Positions 26,819-34,979 of a stretch of DNA of 64,000 nucleotides are shown one piece after another. Under the pieces are notes generated by a model. That model did not search any database and was not told where the DNA came from. It worked only from the letters and a program-made list of their open reading frames with translations. Position numbers and translations under genes: made by a program. Position 1 is the stretch's first letter. Every line of letters starts with the position of its first letter. The DNA is from Rhizobiaceae bacterium (lineage in GTDB: Bacteria > Pseudomonadota > Alphaproteobacteria > Rhizobiales > Rhizobiaceae), in the NCBI GenBank assembly GCA_017644005.1, contig JAEPMJ010000002.1, positions 558,001 through 622,000 on the forward strand, written 5' to 3'.

Positions 26819-27718
26819 ATGCTGACAGTCGACGCCAAGGGTGTATTTCCGATCGCGCCAACCCCGTTCGACGACGGCGGGAAGCTCGATTTTGCCTCAA
26901 CCGCGAAGATGGTCGATACGTTCCTTGGTTCAGGCGCCACCGGACTGACGATCCTGGGAATGATGGGCGAGGCTCCGAAGCTGACATTCGAAGAATCGGT
27001 GGCGTTCGCGAAATGCGTGATGAAGGCCGTCGACGGAAAGGTGCCGGTCGTTGTCGGCGTTTCGTCACCTGGTTTTGCCAACATGCGCCAGCTCACGCAG
27101 ATCGCCATGGATATCGGCGCAGCGGGCGTGATGGTCGCGCCTGGCGGAAGCTTGAAGACCGACGAACAGATCCTCAACTATTTCGGAACTGTCGTGGAGA
27201 CGATTGGAGAAGACGTACCCTTCGTTCTTCAGGACTTCCCCCTCACCACCAATGTGGTCATGAGCGTTCCCGTGATCCAGAAGATCGTGGAACAGCACCC
27301 CTCCTGCGTTATGCTGAAACACGAGGACTGGCCCGGTCTGGAGAAGATATCCAAGCTGCGTGCCGCAGGCGGAGGGCGCCGGATCTCGATACTGTGCGGC
27401 CATGGCGGGCTTTTCCTGCCTTTCGAGATGGAACGCGGCGCCGATGGCGCCATGACCGGATACGCCTATCCGGAAATGCTGACCCGGGTCGTTGAGTTGA
27501 TGAACGCCGGCAAGCGTGAGGAAGCACACGATCTCTTCGATCGACACCTTCCGCTGGTACGCTACGAAACCCAACCCTCGCTCGGCCTTGCTGTGCGAAA
27601 ATACGTGCTGAAGAAGCGCGGAATTATCGCATCCGACCGTCTCCGCAAACCAGGACCCGCGTTAAGCGCTGCAACCGTCGCTGAAATTGAATGGATGATC
27701 CGCCGCATAGAACGGTAG
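26819..27718 (+). CDS. DapA/N-acetylneuraminate lyase-family aldolase
   Basis: About 299 residues, a TIM-barrel class I lyase. It shows GVFPIAPTPFDDGGKLDF at the start, the GATGLTILGMMGEAPKLTFEE substrate loop, and a Schiff-base Lys candidate in SCVMLKHEDWPGLEKI. The family cleaves or condenses 2-keto acids with pyruvate. The track start at ATG 26768 touches the operator, so I use ATG 26819, which has GAAGGGA upstream. It is first in a three-gene catabolic operon with an SDR and an FAD dehydrogenase. It is not the lysine-biosynthetic DapA by context. Confidence 0.84.
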   Translation: MLTVDAKGVFPIAPTPFDDGGKLDFASTAKMVDTFLGSGATGLTILGMMGEAPKLTFEESVAFAKCVMKAVDGKVPVVVGVSSPGFANMRQLTQIAMDIGAAGVMVAPGGSLKTDEQILNYFGTVVETIGEDVPFVLQDFPLTTNVVMSVPVIQKIVEQHPSCVMLKHEDWPGLEKISKLRAAGGGRRISILCGHGGLFLPFEMERGADGAMTGYAYPEMLTRVVELMNAGKREEAHDLFDRHLPLVRYETQPSLGLAVRKYVLKKRGIIASDRLRKPGPALSAATVAEIEWMIRRIER

Positions 27719-27738
27719 GAACCAGGGAGAATAGCCAG

Positions 27739-28518
27739 ATGGAACTGAACCTCTCCGGCAGGAAGGCCCTTGTCATGGGCTCCACCAAGGGACTTGGGTA
27801 CGGCATCGCGAAGGCCCTTGCAGCCGAAGGTGCTACGGTCGGCATCGTTGGGCGCACGCTGGAGAACGCGACCGAGGCTGCGTCAACTGTTGATGGCAAC
27901 GCACACGGCTTCGCCTGCGATACGGCGAACGCCGAGCAGGTCGACGCCCTATTCTCGAATGCCACCGCGCAGATGGGTACGATCGATATCCTTGTTCTGA
28001 ATGGTGGCGGCCCGCCTCCCGGCAGCGCGCAGGGTGTAAGTTCGGATCAATGGCGCGCATCATTCGATTCCATGTTCGTGAATCTGGTTCGGCTGGCAGA
28101 TTTGGCTCTTCCGCACATGATCGAGGCGCGGTTCGGCAGGATCATCTCAGTTATTTCGTCAGGCGTTATCGAACCGATTCCCAATTTGGCGATCTCCAAC
28201 GCGATCAGGCCGGCCCTGGTTGGCTGGGGCAAGACGCTGGCGGGTGAAGTCGGCAAACATGGAATAACGGTGAATGCCATCGCGCCAGGGCGGATCGCAA
28301 CCGACAGGCTCAAGCAACTGGATGCCAACAACGCACAACGGTTGGGCAAATCCGTCGATGAGATTCAGTCGGCGTCACAGGGCCGCATTCCGGTTGGACG
28401 GTATGGCAGGCCCGATGAATTCGGATCTGCGGCGGCCTTTCTGGCAAGCGAAAGAGCCTCTTTCATCACAGGCTCGATTCTGCGTGTCGACGGCGGCCAG
28501 ATAGCAAGCATCTCCTGA
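27739..28518 (+). CDS. Short-chain dehydrogenase/reductase
   Basis: A 259-residue SDR with cofactor motif VMGSTKGLGYGIAKAL (TGxxxGxG variant), LVLNGGGPPPGSA at the NNAG position, and catalytic Ser in SVISSGVIEP. The active-site tyrosine position reads NAIRPALVGWGKTLA, so the usual YxxxK is not evident. This atypical, NGGGP-type subgroup is often annotated as 3-oxoacyl-ACP reductase-like. The missing Tyr makes the reaction uncertain. Start ATG 27739 has AGGGAGA upstream, and the gene lies 20 bp after the DapA-family gene. Confidence 0.83.
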   Translation: MELNLSGRKALVMGSTKGLGYGIAKALAAEGATVGIVGRTLENATEAASTVDGNAHGFACDTANAEQVDALFSNATAQMGTIDILVLNGGGPPPGSAQGVSSDQWRASFDSMFVNLVRLADLALPHMIEARFGRIISVISSGVIEPIPNLAISNAIRPALVGWGKTLAGEVGKHGITVNAIAPGRIATDRLKQLDANNAQRLGKSVDEIQSASQGRIPVGRYGRPDEFGSAAAFLASERASFITGSILRVDGGQIASIS

Positions 28519-28538
28519 AATCGACAGCCAGTTTGCCG

Positions 28539-29942
28539 ATGAGCCCTGATTTCCTGGAAAACCTGGCGGCAACAGTAGGTCAGGCAAATCTGTTAACTTC
28601 CCACGACGACCGGGTACCCTTCGACACCGATTGGAGGGGCGTTCTCAACGGGCGGTCGCTCGGTGTCGTGCGCCCTTCCAGCGTAGAAGAAGTTGCAAAT
28701 ATCGTTCGGCTATGCGCTGCAAACTCCATCGGGATCGTACCGCAGGGTGGCAACACGGGCATGTGCGGCGGGGCAACGCCCGATAGCTCCGCGCAGCAAA
28801 TCGTCGTGAGCCTGACGAGAATACGTGCGATCCGGGAACTCGACACCAGCAGCAACTGCATGACTGTCGAGGCCGGCCTGTCGCTTGCCGAGGCGCAAAT
28901 GGCGGCCACTGGCAAAGGGCTGATGATGCCGCTCAGCATTGCATCCGAGGGATCGGCCACCATTGGCGGCGCGATCAGCACCAATGCGGGCGGTGTAAAC
29001 GTGCTTCGCTATGGAAACATGCGCGACCTTACGCTCGGCATCGAGGCCGTCCTTGCTGACGGGACAATCTGGTCTGATCTCAAGAAGTTGCACAAGGACA
29101 ATACCGGCTACGATCTCAAACAGCTGTTCATCGGCGGCGAAGGGACACTGGGAATCGTGACTGCGGCATGCATCAAGCTCCACCATCCACCGTCGTCCCG
29201 CCTGACCTTCCTGGCCGGCATAGAGTCTGTCGAGTCGGCATTGGCCGGCCTTGACGATATCCGCGGCCGCTTCGGCAATATCGTGGAATCCTGGGAACTT
29301 TTCTCGGACGTGTCGGCAAAACTGCTGATGCAGAACTGCGGCTATGAGAAACTCCCGGTGCAGGCCTCCCATCCATGGTATCTGCTCGGCGAGTTAGCGC
29401 TTCACGGCGACGGGGACGAGGATATCTGGGCCGAGCGGCTGGTCGAAATGGCCGACCGGATGCGGTGCGACGACATAATTCTGGCCACGTCTCAATCGCA
29501 GCGCGAGAGCTTGTGGGCGATCCGGGAAAATATCAGTGAGGCAGAGCGCACCCAGGGCAAGGGCATCAAACACGATGTCTCCGTCCCCGCCGGCTCGATA
29601 CCGGAACTGATCACCAGCGTTCTGGACGGTTTCGAAATGCGCTTTGCCGATTGCCGGATCAACATTTTCGGGCATGTCGGCGATGGCAATCTGCACATCA
29701 ATGCCATCCCCCGGGAGACCGGCCACCACATAAAGGCCGATACGGCGGCTGCGATTTCCGAACTGGTCTACGACGCAAGCGCTGCGCTGGGCGGGAGTTT
29801 TTCGGCAGAGCACGGCATCGGCAGCATGAAGACGGCGCAGATGGCAAAATACAAACGCGCCCCGGCACTCAACATGATGCGGCAGATCAAATCCGCTTTC
29901 GATCCCATGGGAATTTTCAATCCAGGGAAGATGCTGCCCTGA
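28539..29942 (+). CDS. FAD-linked oxidase/dehydrogenase (D-2-hydroxyacid dehydrogenase, GlcD/D2HGDH type)
   Basis: About 467 residues. A PCMH-type FAD domain (IVPQGGNTGMCGGATPD, GGAISTNAGGVNVLRYGNMRDL, LFIGGEGTLGIVTAA) is followed by the C-terminal substrate domain with GHVGDGNLHINA and FSAEHGIGSMK, which carry the metal-binding His residues of D-2-hydroxyglutarate/D-lactate dehydrogenases. It probably oxidises a D-2-hydroxy acid made in this pathway to a 2-keto acid. ATG 28539 is preferred over the TTG two codons upstream. It converges on the regulator gene with 3 bp between stops. Confidence 0.88.
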   Translation: MSPDFLENLAATVGQANLLTSHDDRVPFDTDWRGVLNGRSLGVVRPSSVEEVANIVRLCAANSIGIVPQGGNTGMCGGATPDSSAQQIVVSLTRIRAIRELDTSSNCMTVEAGLSLAEAQMAATGKGLMMPLSIASEGSATIGGAISTNAGGVNVLRYGNMRDLTLGIEAVLADGTIWSDLKKLHKDNTGYDLKQLFIGGEGTLGIVTAACIKLHHPPSSRLTFLAGIESVESALAGLDDIRGRFGNIVESWELFSDVSAKLLMQNCGYEKLPVQASHPWYLLGELALHGDGDEDIWAERLVEMADRMRCDDIILATSQSQRESLWAIRENISEAERTQGKGIKHDVSVPAGSIPELITSVLDGFEMRFADCRINIFGHVGDGNLHINAIPRETGHHIKADTAAAISELVYDASAALGGSFSAEHGIGSMKTAQMAKYKRAPALNMMRQIKSAFDPMGIFNPGKMLP

Positions 29943-29945
29943 CGA

Positions 29946-30677
29946 TCAGGAAAGACCGCTCATGCGCGCGACCTCTTCGCTCTGACGCCGTCTCGCCAGA
30001 AAGTGCTTATCAAGAGCCACTTTGAGTTCATCTCCGGAATCGGGCGAGCGGACTTGTTTTTCGATGAACTTCAGCAGGGCGATGTGTCGGTCGACGACCG
30101 TCGACAACTTGATGTCCCGATATCGCGCCAAATTGAAGATGATCAATACGTGGCGGGCGATGGTCTTCCACATCGAGATCGCGACTTCGTTGCCCGATGC
30201 ATTTGCGATCGCCAGATGAAAATCCAGATCGGCGCGAAGCATCTCGCCGAAATCGTCCGCATCCGCTGCCCGCCGCATACGATCGATGACTGCACGCAGA
30301 TCGGAAAGTGACCCGCTATCCTTCTGCCAGTTGCGGATGGCGTCCCGCAGCAGAACCAGCTCCAGCATGAGCCGTATTTCGAATACCTGCTCGACCTTCT
30401 TCTGACCGTAATCGGCGACCCGGTAACCGCGATGGCCGCCACCCACCAATATTCCCTGCGTGGCGAGAATCTTCAGCGCCTCGCGCACCGGCACCCGGCT
30501 TACCTGAAAACGCTTGGTCAATCCGGTTTCGACAATTCTCTCCCCCGGTCGAAGGTGACGCGTGGCAATTGCCTCCGCAATTGCGTCAGCAATAGCGTCA
30601 GGCAGGAGGGCGCGCTTCGGAAGCGGAAAACCACCTTCCACATCCTCAACATCATCAACCGCAGTTTCTGTAGCCAT
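29946..30677 (-). CDS. GntR-family (FadR subfamily, FCD domain) regulator
   Basis: A 243-residue regulator with an N-terminal winged helix (LRPGERIVETGLTKRFQVSRVPVREALKILATQGIL) and an all-helical FCD ligand domain (FEIRLMLELVLLRDAI, ADLDFHLAIANASGN, DRHIALLKFI) whose Asp/His residues bind a metal or carboxylate. It is the only regulator in the 19.8-45.3 kb block, at the end of the long leftward operon. The FadR-subfamily pattern TnGTnnnACnA matches TTGTnnnACAA found in all three divergent promoters of the block, so it is the likely local repressor. Confidence 0.88.
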   Translation of the reverse strand: MATETAVDDVEDVEGGFPLPKRALLPDAIADAIAEAIATRHLRPGERIVETGLTKRFQVSRVPVREALKILATQGILVGGGHRGYRVADYGQKKVEQVFEIRLMLELVLLRDAIRNWQKDSGSLSDLRAVIDRMRRAADADDFGEMLRADLDFHLAIANASGNEVAISMWKTIARHVLIIFNLARYRDIKLSTVVDRHIALLKFIEKQVRSPDSGDELKVALDKHFLARRRQSEEVARMSGLS

Positions 30678-30733
30678 CTTGCTGCAACTACCTGACTTAT
30701 GTTCCTGGACCCGGCAGTTCCGCCAAATCCGAT

Positions 30734-31801
30734 TCAGTTCACATTTATAGCGATTTGTCTGCCATTCCGGTCAAATTCGAAACCGTGTCGGTGAAGTTGT
30801 GGCAGATTTATACAGCTACGCAAGGAACCGTCGCGCAAATACTCCACGACCGCCAATGTTGATAGCCGGCGCATATCGCGCAGGCTCTGAGGTGTATAAA
30901 ACGCGGCATGCGGGGTGACGAGCAGCCTTCCCTCTAGCCAGCTTTCGCCTTTGGTCCATGCATCCAGCAATGGGTGCGAGCGATCGAGTGGCTCAGTAGA
31001 CAGAACGTCAAGTCCGGCAGCGCAAATGCTGTCGTTCCTGAGCCCGTCATAGACTGCATCAAGGTCTACCGTTCCTCCACGCGACGTATTGACGAGTATC
31101 GCATCGGGCTTCATCCGTTCGATTGCCGCATGATCGATTATGTTGCTTGTGTCGCTGGTCAAAGGACAGTGCAGACTGACGATGTCGCTTGTCGCAAGAA
31201 GCTCGTTCAGCGTTTTGCATCGATGGAACCCGAACGAAAGCTCGGTTCCCGCCTCGACATAGGGATCGTAAAAGGCGACGTTCATTTCAAACGCCCGTGC
31301 GCGCAGCGCTGTGGCGCGGCCGATTCTGCCCAGCCCGATAATCCCGAAAGTCATGCCGCGGATGCGCCTGACGGGCCGAACCGGCAACTGCAGCGTGCTC
31401 CAGGCGTCGTCCCGCACCAGCAGCCGGTTGTTGTAGGCGGTCGTTGCGCGCAGCAGATCCAATGTCATCGCGATTGTGTGATCTGCCACCTCGACCGTCC
31501 CGTAGTCCGGTGTGTTGCAGACTGGGATGCCCCGCTTGGCGCAGGCGTCGATATCAATGTGATTGTACCCGACACCTGCCTGCACGACGATCTTGGCGCG
31601 ATCCATATCGTCGACCAGTTTCGAGGGAAGCGCATGGCGGCTGCGGCAATTGACGATCGCATCTGCCGCCTTCAGTGCATCCGCACTGATGGCTCCGTCC
31701 TCCGGACGGATGATGTCGTACTCGAATCCCGCGCCCGTCACTTCCCGCTCGATATCGGGTTCCCCCGCAAATTGCGGGTCTATGATGAGAAGGCGGGTCA
31801 T
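30734..31801 (-). CDS. D-isomer-specific 2-hydroxyacid dehydrogenase (CtBP/SerA-like)
   Basis: A 355-residue NAD-dependent dehydrogenase with the Rossmann motif GIIGLGRIGRATALRARAF, catalytic Arg in NTSRGGTVDL, a Glu in GLDVLSTEPL and the active-site His in LLVTPHAAFYT. It interconverts a D-2-hydroxy acid and a 2-keto acid. It overlaps the aminotransferase gene by 4 bp, so it may reduce the keto acid that transaminase produces, or the reverse. Specificity among glyoxylate, hydroxypyruvate and phosphoglycerate types is not evident. Confidence 0.88.
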   Translation of the reverse strand: MTRLLIIDPQFAGEPDIEREVTGAGFEYDIIRPEDGAISADALKAADAIVNCRSRHALPSKLVDDMDRAKIVVQAGVGYNHIDIDACAKRGIPVCNTPDYGTVEVADHTIAMTLDLLRATTAYNNRLLVRDDAWSTLQLPVRPVRRIRGMTFGIIGLGRIGRATALRARAFEMNVAFYDPYVEAGTELSFGFHRCKTLNELLATSDIVSLHCPLTSDTSNIIDHAAIERMKPDAILVNTSRGGTVDLDAVYDGLRNDSICAAGLDVLSTEPLDRSHPLLDAWTKGESWLEGRLLVTPHAAFYTPQSLRDMRRLSTLAVVEYLRDGSLRSCINLPQLHRHGFEFDRNGRQIAINVN

Positions 31802-32949
31802 TGGTGGCTCGCTTCGGCGACTTCAGCTGGTGCAAGGCCGATCTCCGCCAGTGCCTCGTCTATCGCCGACAGAACGAAGTTCATGTCGCTCTCGACCAGA
31901 TCGCCCATCACGCCAATGCGGAATGTGCCGGTTGCCGTCAGACGACCGGGGAAAATCACAATGTTGCGCTTCTCCAGCGCCTTGTAGAATTTCTGAAACG
32001 AGTAGTTCGGGTCGTCAGGGTCGTGGAATGTCGCGATAATCGGCGCCGCAACGTCATCGGGCAGAAGTGTACGGAACCCCCGCTGACGCAACCCGTCCAC
32101 CAGCCTGCGCCAATTGCTGCGGTATCGCTCCAGCCTCGTAGCCTGTCCACCTTCCCTGCGGTGGCGCTCGCAGGCTTTTGCCAGTGCTCCCATGACATGG
32201 GTAGGGGGCGTCCAGCGCCACCAGCCGGTCTCTTCAAAGAACTTCCATTGTGCGTGAAGATCGAGACATGCGCTCCGGGAATTGCCTTTCGCGGCTTCAA
32301 GCGATGACTTTCTGGCGATGACGATACCGACACCCGGAACGCTCTCAAGGCACTTGTTCGGCGAGACGAAGATCGCCTCGAGATCGAGGGCAGCCGCATC
32401 GATGGCGAATCCGCCGAACGAGGCAACCGCATCGACCATGAACTTCTTGTTCCGTTCGCGCGCAACCTCGCTGATCATCTGAATGGGATTGAGGACGCCG
32501 GTTCCGGTCTCCGCATGACAACAGATGATATGCGTAATCTCCGGGTCGTTATCGAGCGCCCGCTCGATATCCTCGCGCGTAGGAAGCGGCAGCATCGGCA
32601 ATTCGAGAACGGCGAGAGGGACCCGGATGCTCTCCGCAAGTTCGCGAAGACGCTGTCCGTAGAAGCCGTTCTGGATGACCAGCAGCTTGCCCCCTTCCGG
32701 GATCAGTGTCTGATAACCGGCCTCGATGGCGTAGGTGGCGCTGCCCTGCACCAATACGCACTCATGCGTATCGGCGCCGTTGCATATCTCCAGCATGTAG
32801 CGACGCACGTCGGCCGTTAGTTTGGTGTGCTCCTCCGCATTCGGGCTGCGGTCGCGCAACATCTCCCGCTTTACCTCGTCGGAGACCGTAAGCGGACCGG
32901 GCGTCAGCAGGTAGAAGTCGTGACGGCGTTCGTTGAGCTGCGTGCTCAT
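31798..32949 (-). CDS. Class V aminotransferase, 2-aminoethylphosphonate-pyruvate transaminase (PhnW)-like
   Basis: A 383-residue PLP enzyme closely following the PhnW layout: LLTPGPLTVSDEVKREML, VLVQGSATYAIEAGYQTLI, CHAETGTGVLNPIQMI, VDAVASFGGFAIDAAAL, the PLP Lys in FVSPNKCLESVPGVG, and a C-terminal FYKALEKRNIVIFPGRL. PhnW moves the amino group of 2-aminoethylphosphonate to pyruvate. No phosphonatase (PhnX) or other phosphonate gene is nearby, so a different amino substrate, such as a ureido- or hydantoin-derived amine, is more likely. It overlaps hyuB by 4 bp. Confidence 0.87.
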   Translation of the reverse strand: MSTQLNERRHDFYLLTPGPLTVSDEVKREMLRDRSPNAEEHTKLTADVRRYMLEICNGADTHECVLVQGSATYAIEAGYQTLIPEGGKLLVIQNGFYGQRLRELAESIRVPLAVLELPMLPLPTREDIERALDNDPEITHIICCHAETGTGVLNPIQMISEVARERNKKFMVDAVASFGGFAIDAAALDLEAIFVSPNKCLESVPGVGIVIARKSSLEAAKGNSRSACLDLHAQWKFFEETGWWRWTPPTHVMGALAKACERHRREGGQATRLERYRSNWRRLVDGLRQRGFRTLLPDDVAAPIIATFHDPDDPNYSFQKFYKALEKRNIVIFPGRLTATGTFRIGVMGDLVESDMNFVLSAIDEALAEIGLAPAEVAEASHQ

Positions 32950-34979
32950 TGGCGGGTCTCCTTGGCAAATTCCTCCAGATCAGTCCGGAGACGTTGAATT
33001 TCGGCACTCAGCCGCGCGCGGGCAGGTTCGATTTCGCCAATCAGCGAAACCAGATCGCTCGCGTCGTCGCCTGCGAGGCCAGGCACTACATTCAAGTAGA
33101 TTTCGGATCTGCGCTTCGACCTGACTGCCAGACCGAGCTGCATCAGCAGCCCATTGAGCTCGCACATCGTCTCGTCGTCGAATACCGCCTCCCAGGCGTC
33201 GCGCTCAGGTCCGAAATTATAGAAATCGTCGTTGCTCTTGGCAGCGCTCCTGGAATCACGAAGGGCTTTCGTTGCCTGCTCGTCGACTTGGCCATTGTGG
33301 AGCACCACGCCATAGTCGTCTCGCGCCGCAGCCTCACTCACATAACCGAACAGCACGTCCTCGCGCACCATTTCGGCAGGACGCAGAAGCGGGTCTCCAT
33401 AACCCCCGCCACCTGGGGTCATTATCGTGACGATGTCTCCGGGCTGCGGGTGAAAGATGTCCAGCTTGCCAAGTTCGCGTTCGCCCGGGAGGCCAAGATT
33501 GACCACCACCCTCGCGCGCTCGCCTGGCTTGCCTCCGGCCACGCCCCACGGCCTGAATACGAACCGTTCCATCCCGCGGCCAAGAACGGCGCTGCCATGC
33601 TTGGCGATCTTGACGCTGAAAACCACGCCGGTGCCGCCGCGCCAGCGGCCGGCGCCACCGGAATCGCGTCGAAGCGCATAGTTCGTGATCGTCGCGGCCG
33701 CCTCTTCCTCGGTCTTCTCGATAGGCGTGTTGCGCTGGTTGGCGAGACTGGAATCACGTCCGTCGACGCCGTCTGCCCCGGAGCGAGCGCCGGTGCCGCC
33801 AACCAGCGATTGCAGCACCATCACATTTCGGGCGCCCGACCTCGCATCCTGCTCGACCAGCACCGACGGGATCATGATCCCGCCGCTGGGTGCAGGCATG
33901 AGGCTTGGTTTTGCTTTGGTCATCGCGCCGACCAGTGCTTCGTTCAGCCGGATCGCCGTCGCGCTTCGGATCCCGACGGCCGCAGGCGGCTCGGGATTCA
34001 GAATGCTCCCCAGTGGCGCTTCGACTGTCACGTTGTTGAATACGCCGTGGTTCAACGGGATGCTGCGATCGTTACTGAAGACGAAGTGCATCAGCTTCAG
34101 CGTGAGCCATGGGTGCCGCTTGCCGCCGGTCGGAATGTTGTAGGCGGCTTCGACCTGAGGGTCGGATCCCGTGAAGTCGAGATGAACGTGCCCGTCCTTC
34201 ACGATCATCTTGCAGCGGACACGCACTGGAATTCTCGAATTGTAATCGTCATCGAGATAATCCCAGAATTCATATGTTCCGTCGGGAATTGTCTGTTGAA
34301 CCTTTAACGCCTTGATGCCGGCATACTCCACCAGGTCCTGCTGCGCATGCATCAGCGTGTCGACACCATGCTGCTCGATCAGGCCCAGTATGCGCTTCTC
34401 CCCGACACGCAGCGCGGCGAGCATCGCCTTGATATCTCCCAGATTGACGTCAGGCGTACGGCAGTTCGCGCGATAGAAGGTGAGAAAGTCCTCGTTCATC
34501 TGACCGGCCTTGACGATCTTCATGGGGGCTATCTGCAGCCCCTCCTGAAAGAGGTCGGTGAACTTGGGCGATATGCTTGACGGTACGCCCCCACCAATGT
34601 CGGCGGAGTGAATGAAATCCCATGCATGCGCCACGATGCGGCCGTCATGGAAGATCGGGCGAATGAGATGCAGGTCCGGCATATGGGTTGCCAGTCCCTC
34701 GCTCTCATAAGGGTGATTTGTGATCACCACGTCGCCAGGCTGAAGTTCGGGAATGCGTTCCAGCGTCGGGCCGACATTGCTGTCCAGGAAGCCCGAGACG
34801 CCTAGAAAGTTCGGATAGGCAAAAAAGCGCCCTTCCGGTGTCGCAAGCGCGGTCCCGAAGTCACCGGCTTCTTTCACATAGGTGGTGCGTGCCGAGCGCT
34901 GCAGCGTGATCGCCATCTCTTCCGTGATCGCGGTGAATTTGTGGAAGAAGATTTCGATTGTAATCGGGTCTAGTTTCAT
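32946..34979 (-). CDS. hyuB: Hydantoinase B/oxoprolinase-family subunit (HyuB)
   Basis: A 677-residue protein. It opens with the HyuB signature LDPITIEIFFHKFTAITEEMAITLQRSARTTYVKEAGDFGTAL, then has GDVVITNHPYESEGLATHMPDLHLIRPIF, DFTGSDPQVEAAYNIPTGGKRHPWLTL and the Gly-rich FSVKIAKHGSAVLGRG...MTPGGGGYGDPL tail. A C-terminal stretch of about 120 residues beyond that motif is longer than usual. HyuB acts with HyuA in ATP-dependent opening of hydantoin, N-methylhydantoin or 5-oxoproline rings. It overlaps hyuA by 4 bp, so the subunits are probably made in equal amounts. Confidence 0.92.
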   Translation of the reverse strand: MKLDPITIEIFFHKFTAITEEMAITLQRSARTTYVKEAGDFGTALATPEGRFFAYPNFLGVSGFLDSNVGPTLERIPELQPGDVVITNHPYESEGLATHMPDLHLIRPIFHDGRIVAHAWDFIHSADIGGGVPSSISPKFTDLFQEGLQIAPMKIVKAGQMNEDFLTFYRANCRTPDVNLGDIKAMLAALRVGEKRILGLIEQHGVDTLMHAQQDLVEYAGIKALKVQQTIPDGTYEFWDYLDDDYNSRIPVRVRCKMIVKDGHVHLDFTGSDPQVEAAYNIPTGGKRHPWLTLKLMHFVFSNDRSIPLNHGVFNNVTVEAPLGSILNPEPPAAVGIRSATAIRLNEALVGAMTKAKPSLMPAPSGGIMIPSVLVEQDARSGARNVMVLQSLVGGTGARSGADGVDGRDSSLANQRNTPIEKTEEEAAATITNYALRRDSGGAGRWRGGTGVVFSVKIAKHGSAVLGRGMERFVFRPWGVAGGKPGERARVVVNLGLPGERELGKLDIFHPQPGDIVTIMTPGGGGYGDPLLRPAEMVREDVLFGYVSEAAARDDYGVVLHNGQVDEQATKALRDSRSAAKSNDDFYNFGPERDAWEAVFDDETMCELNGLLMQLGLAVRSKRRSEIYLNVVPGLAGDDASDLVSLIGEIEPARARLSAEIQRLRTDLEEFAKETRQ

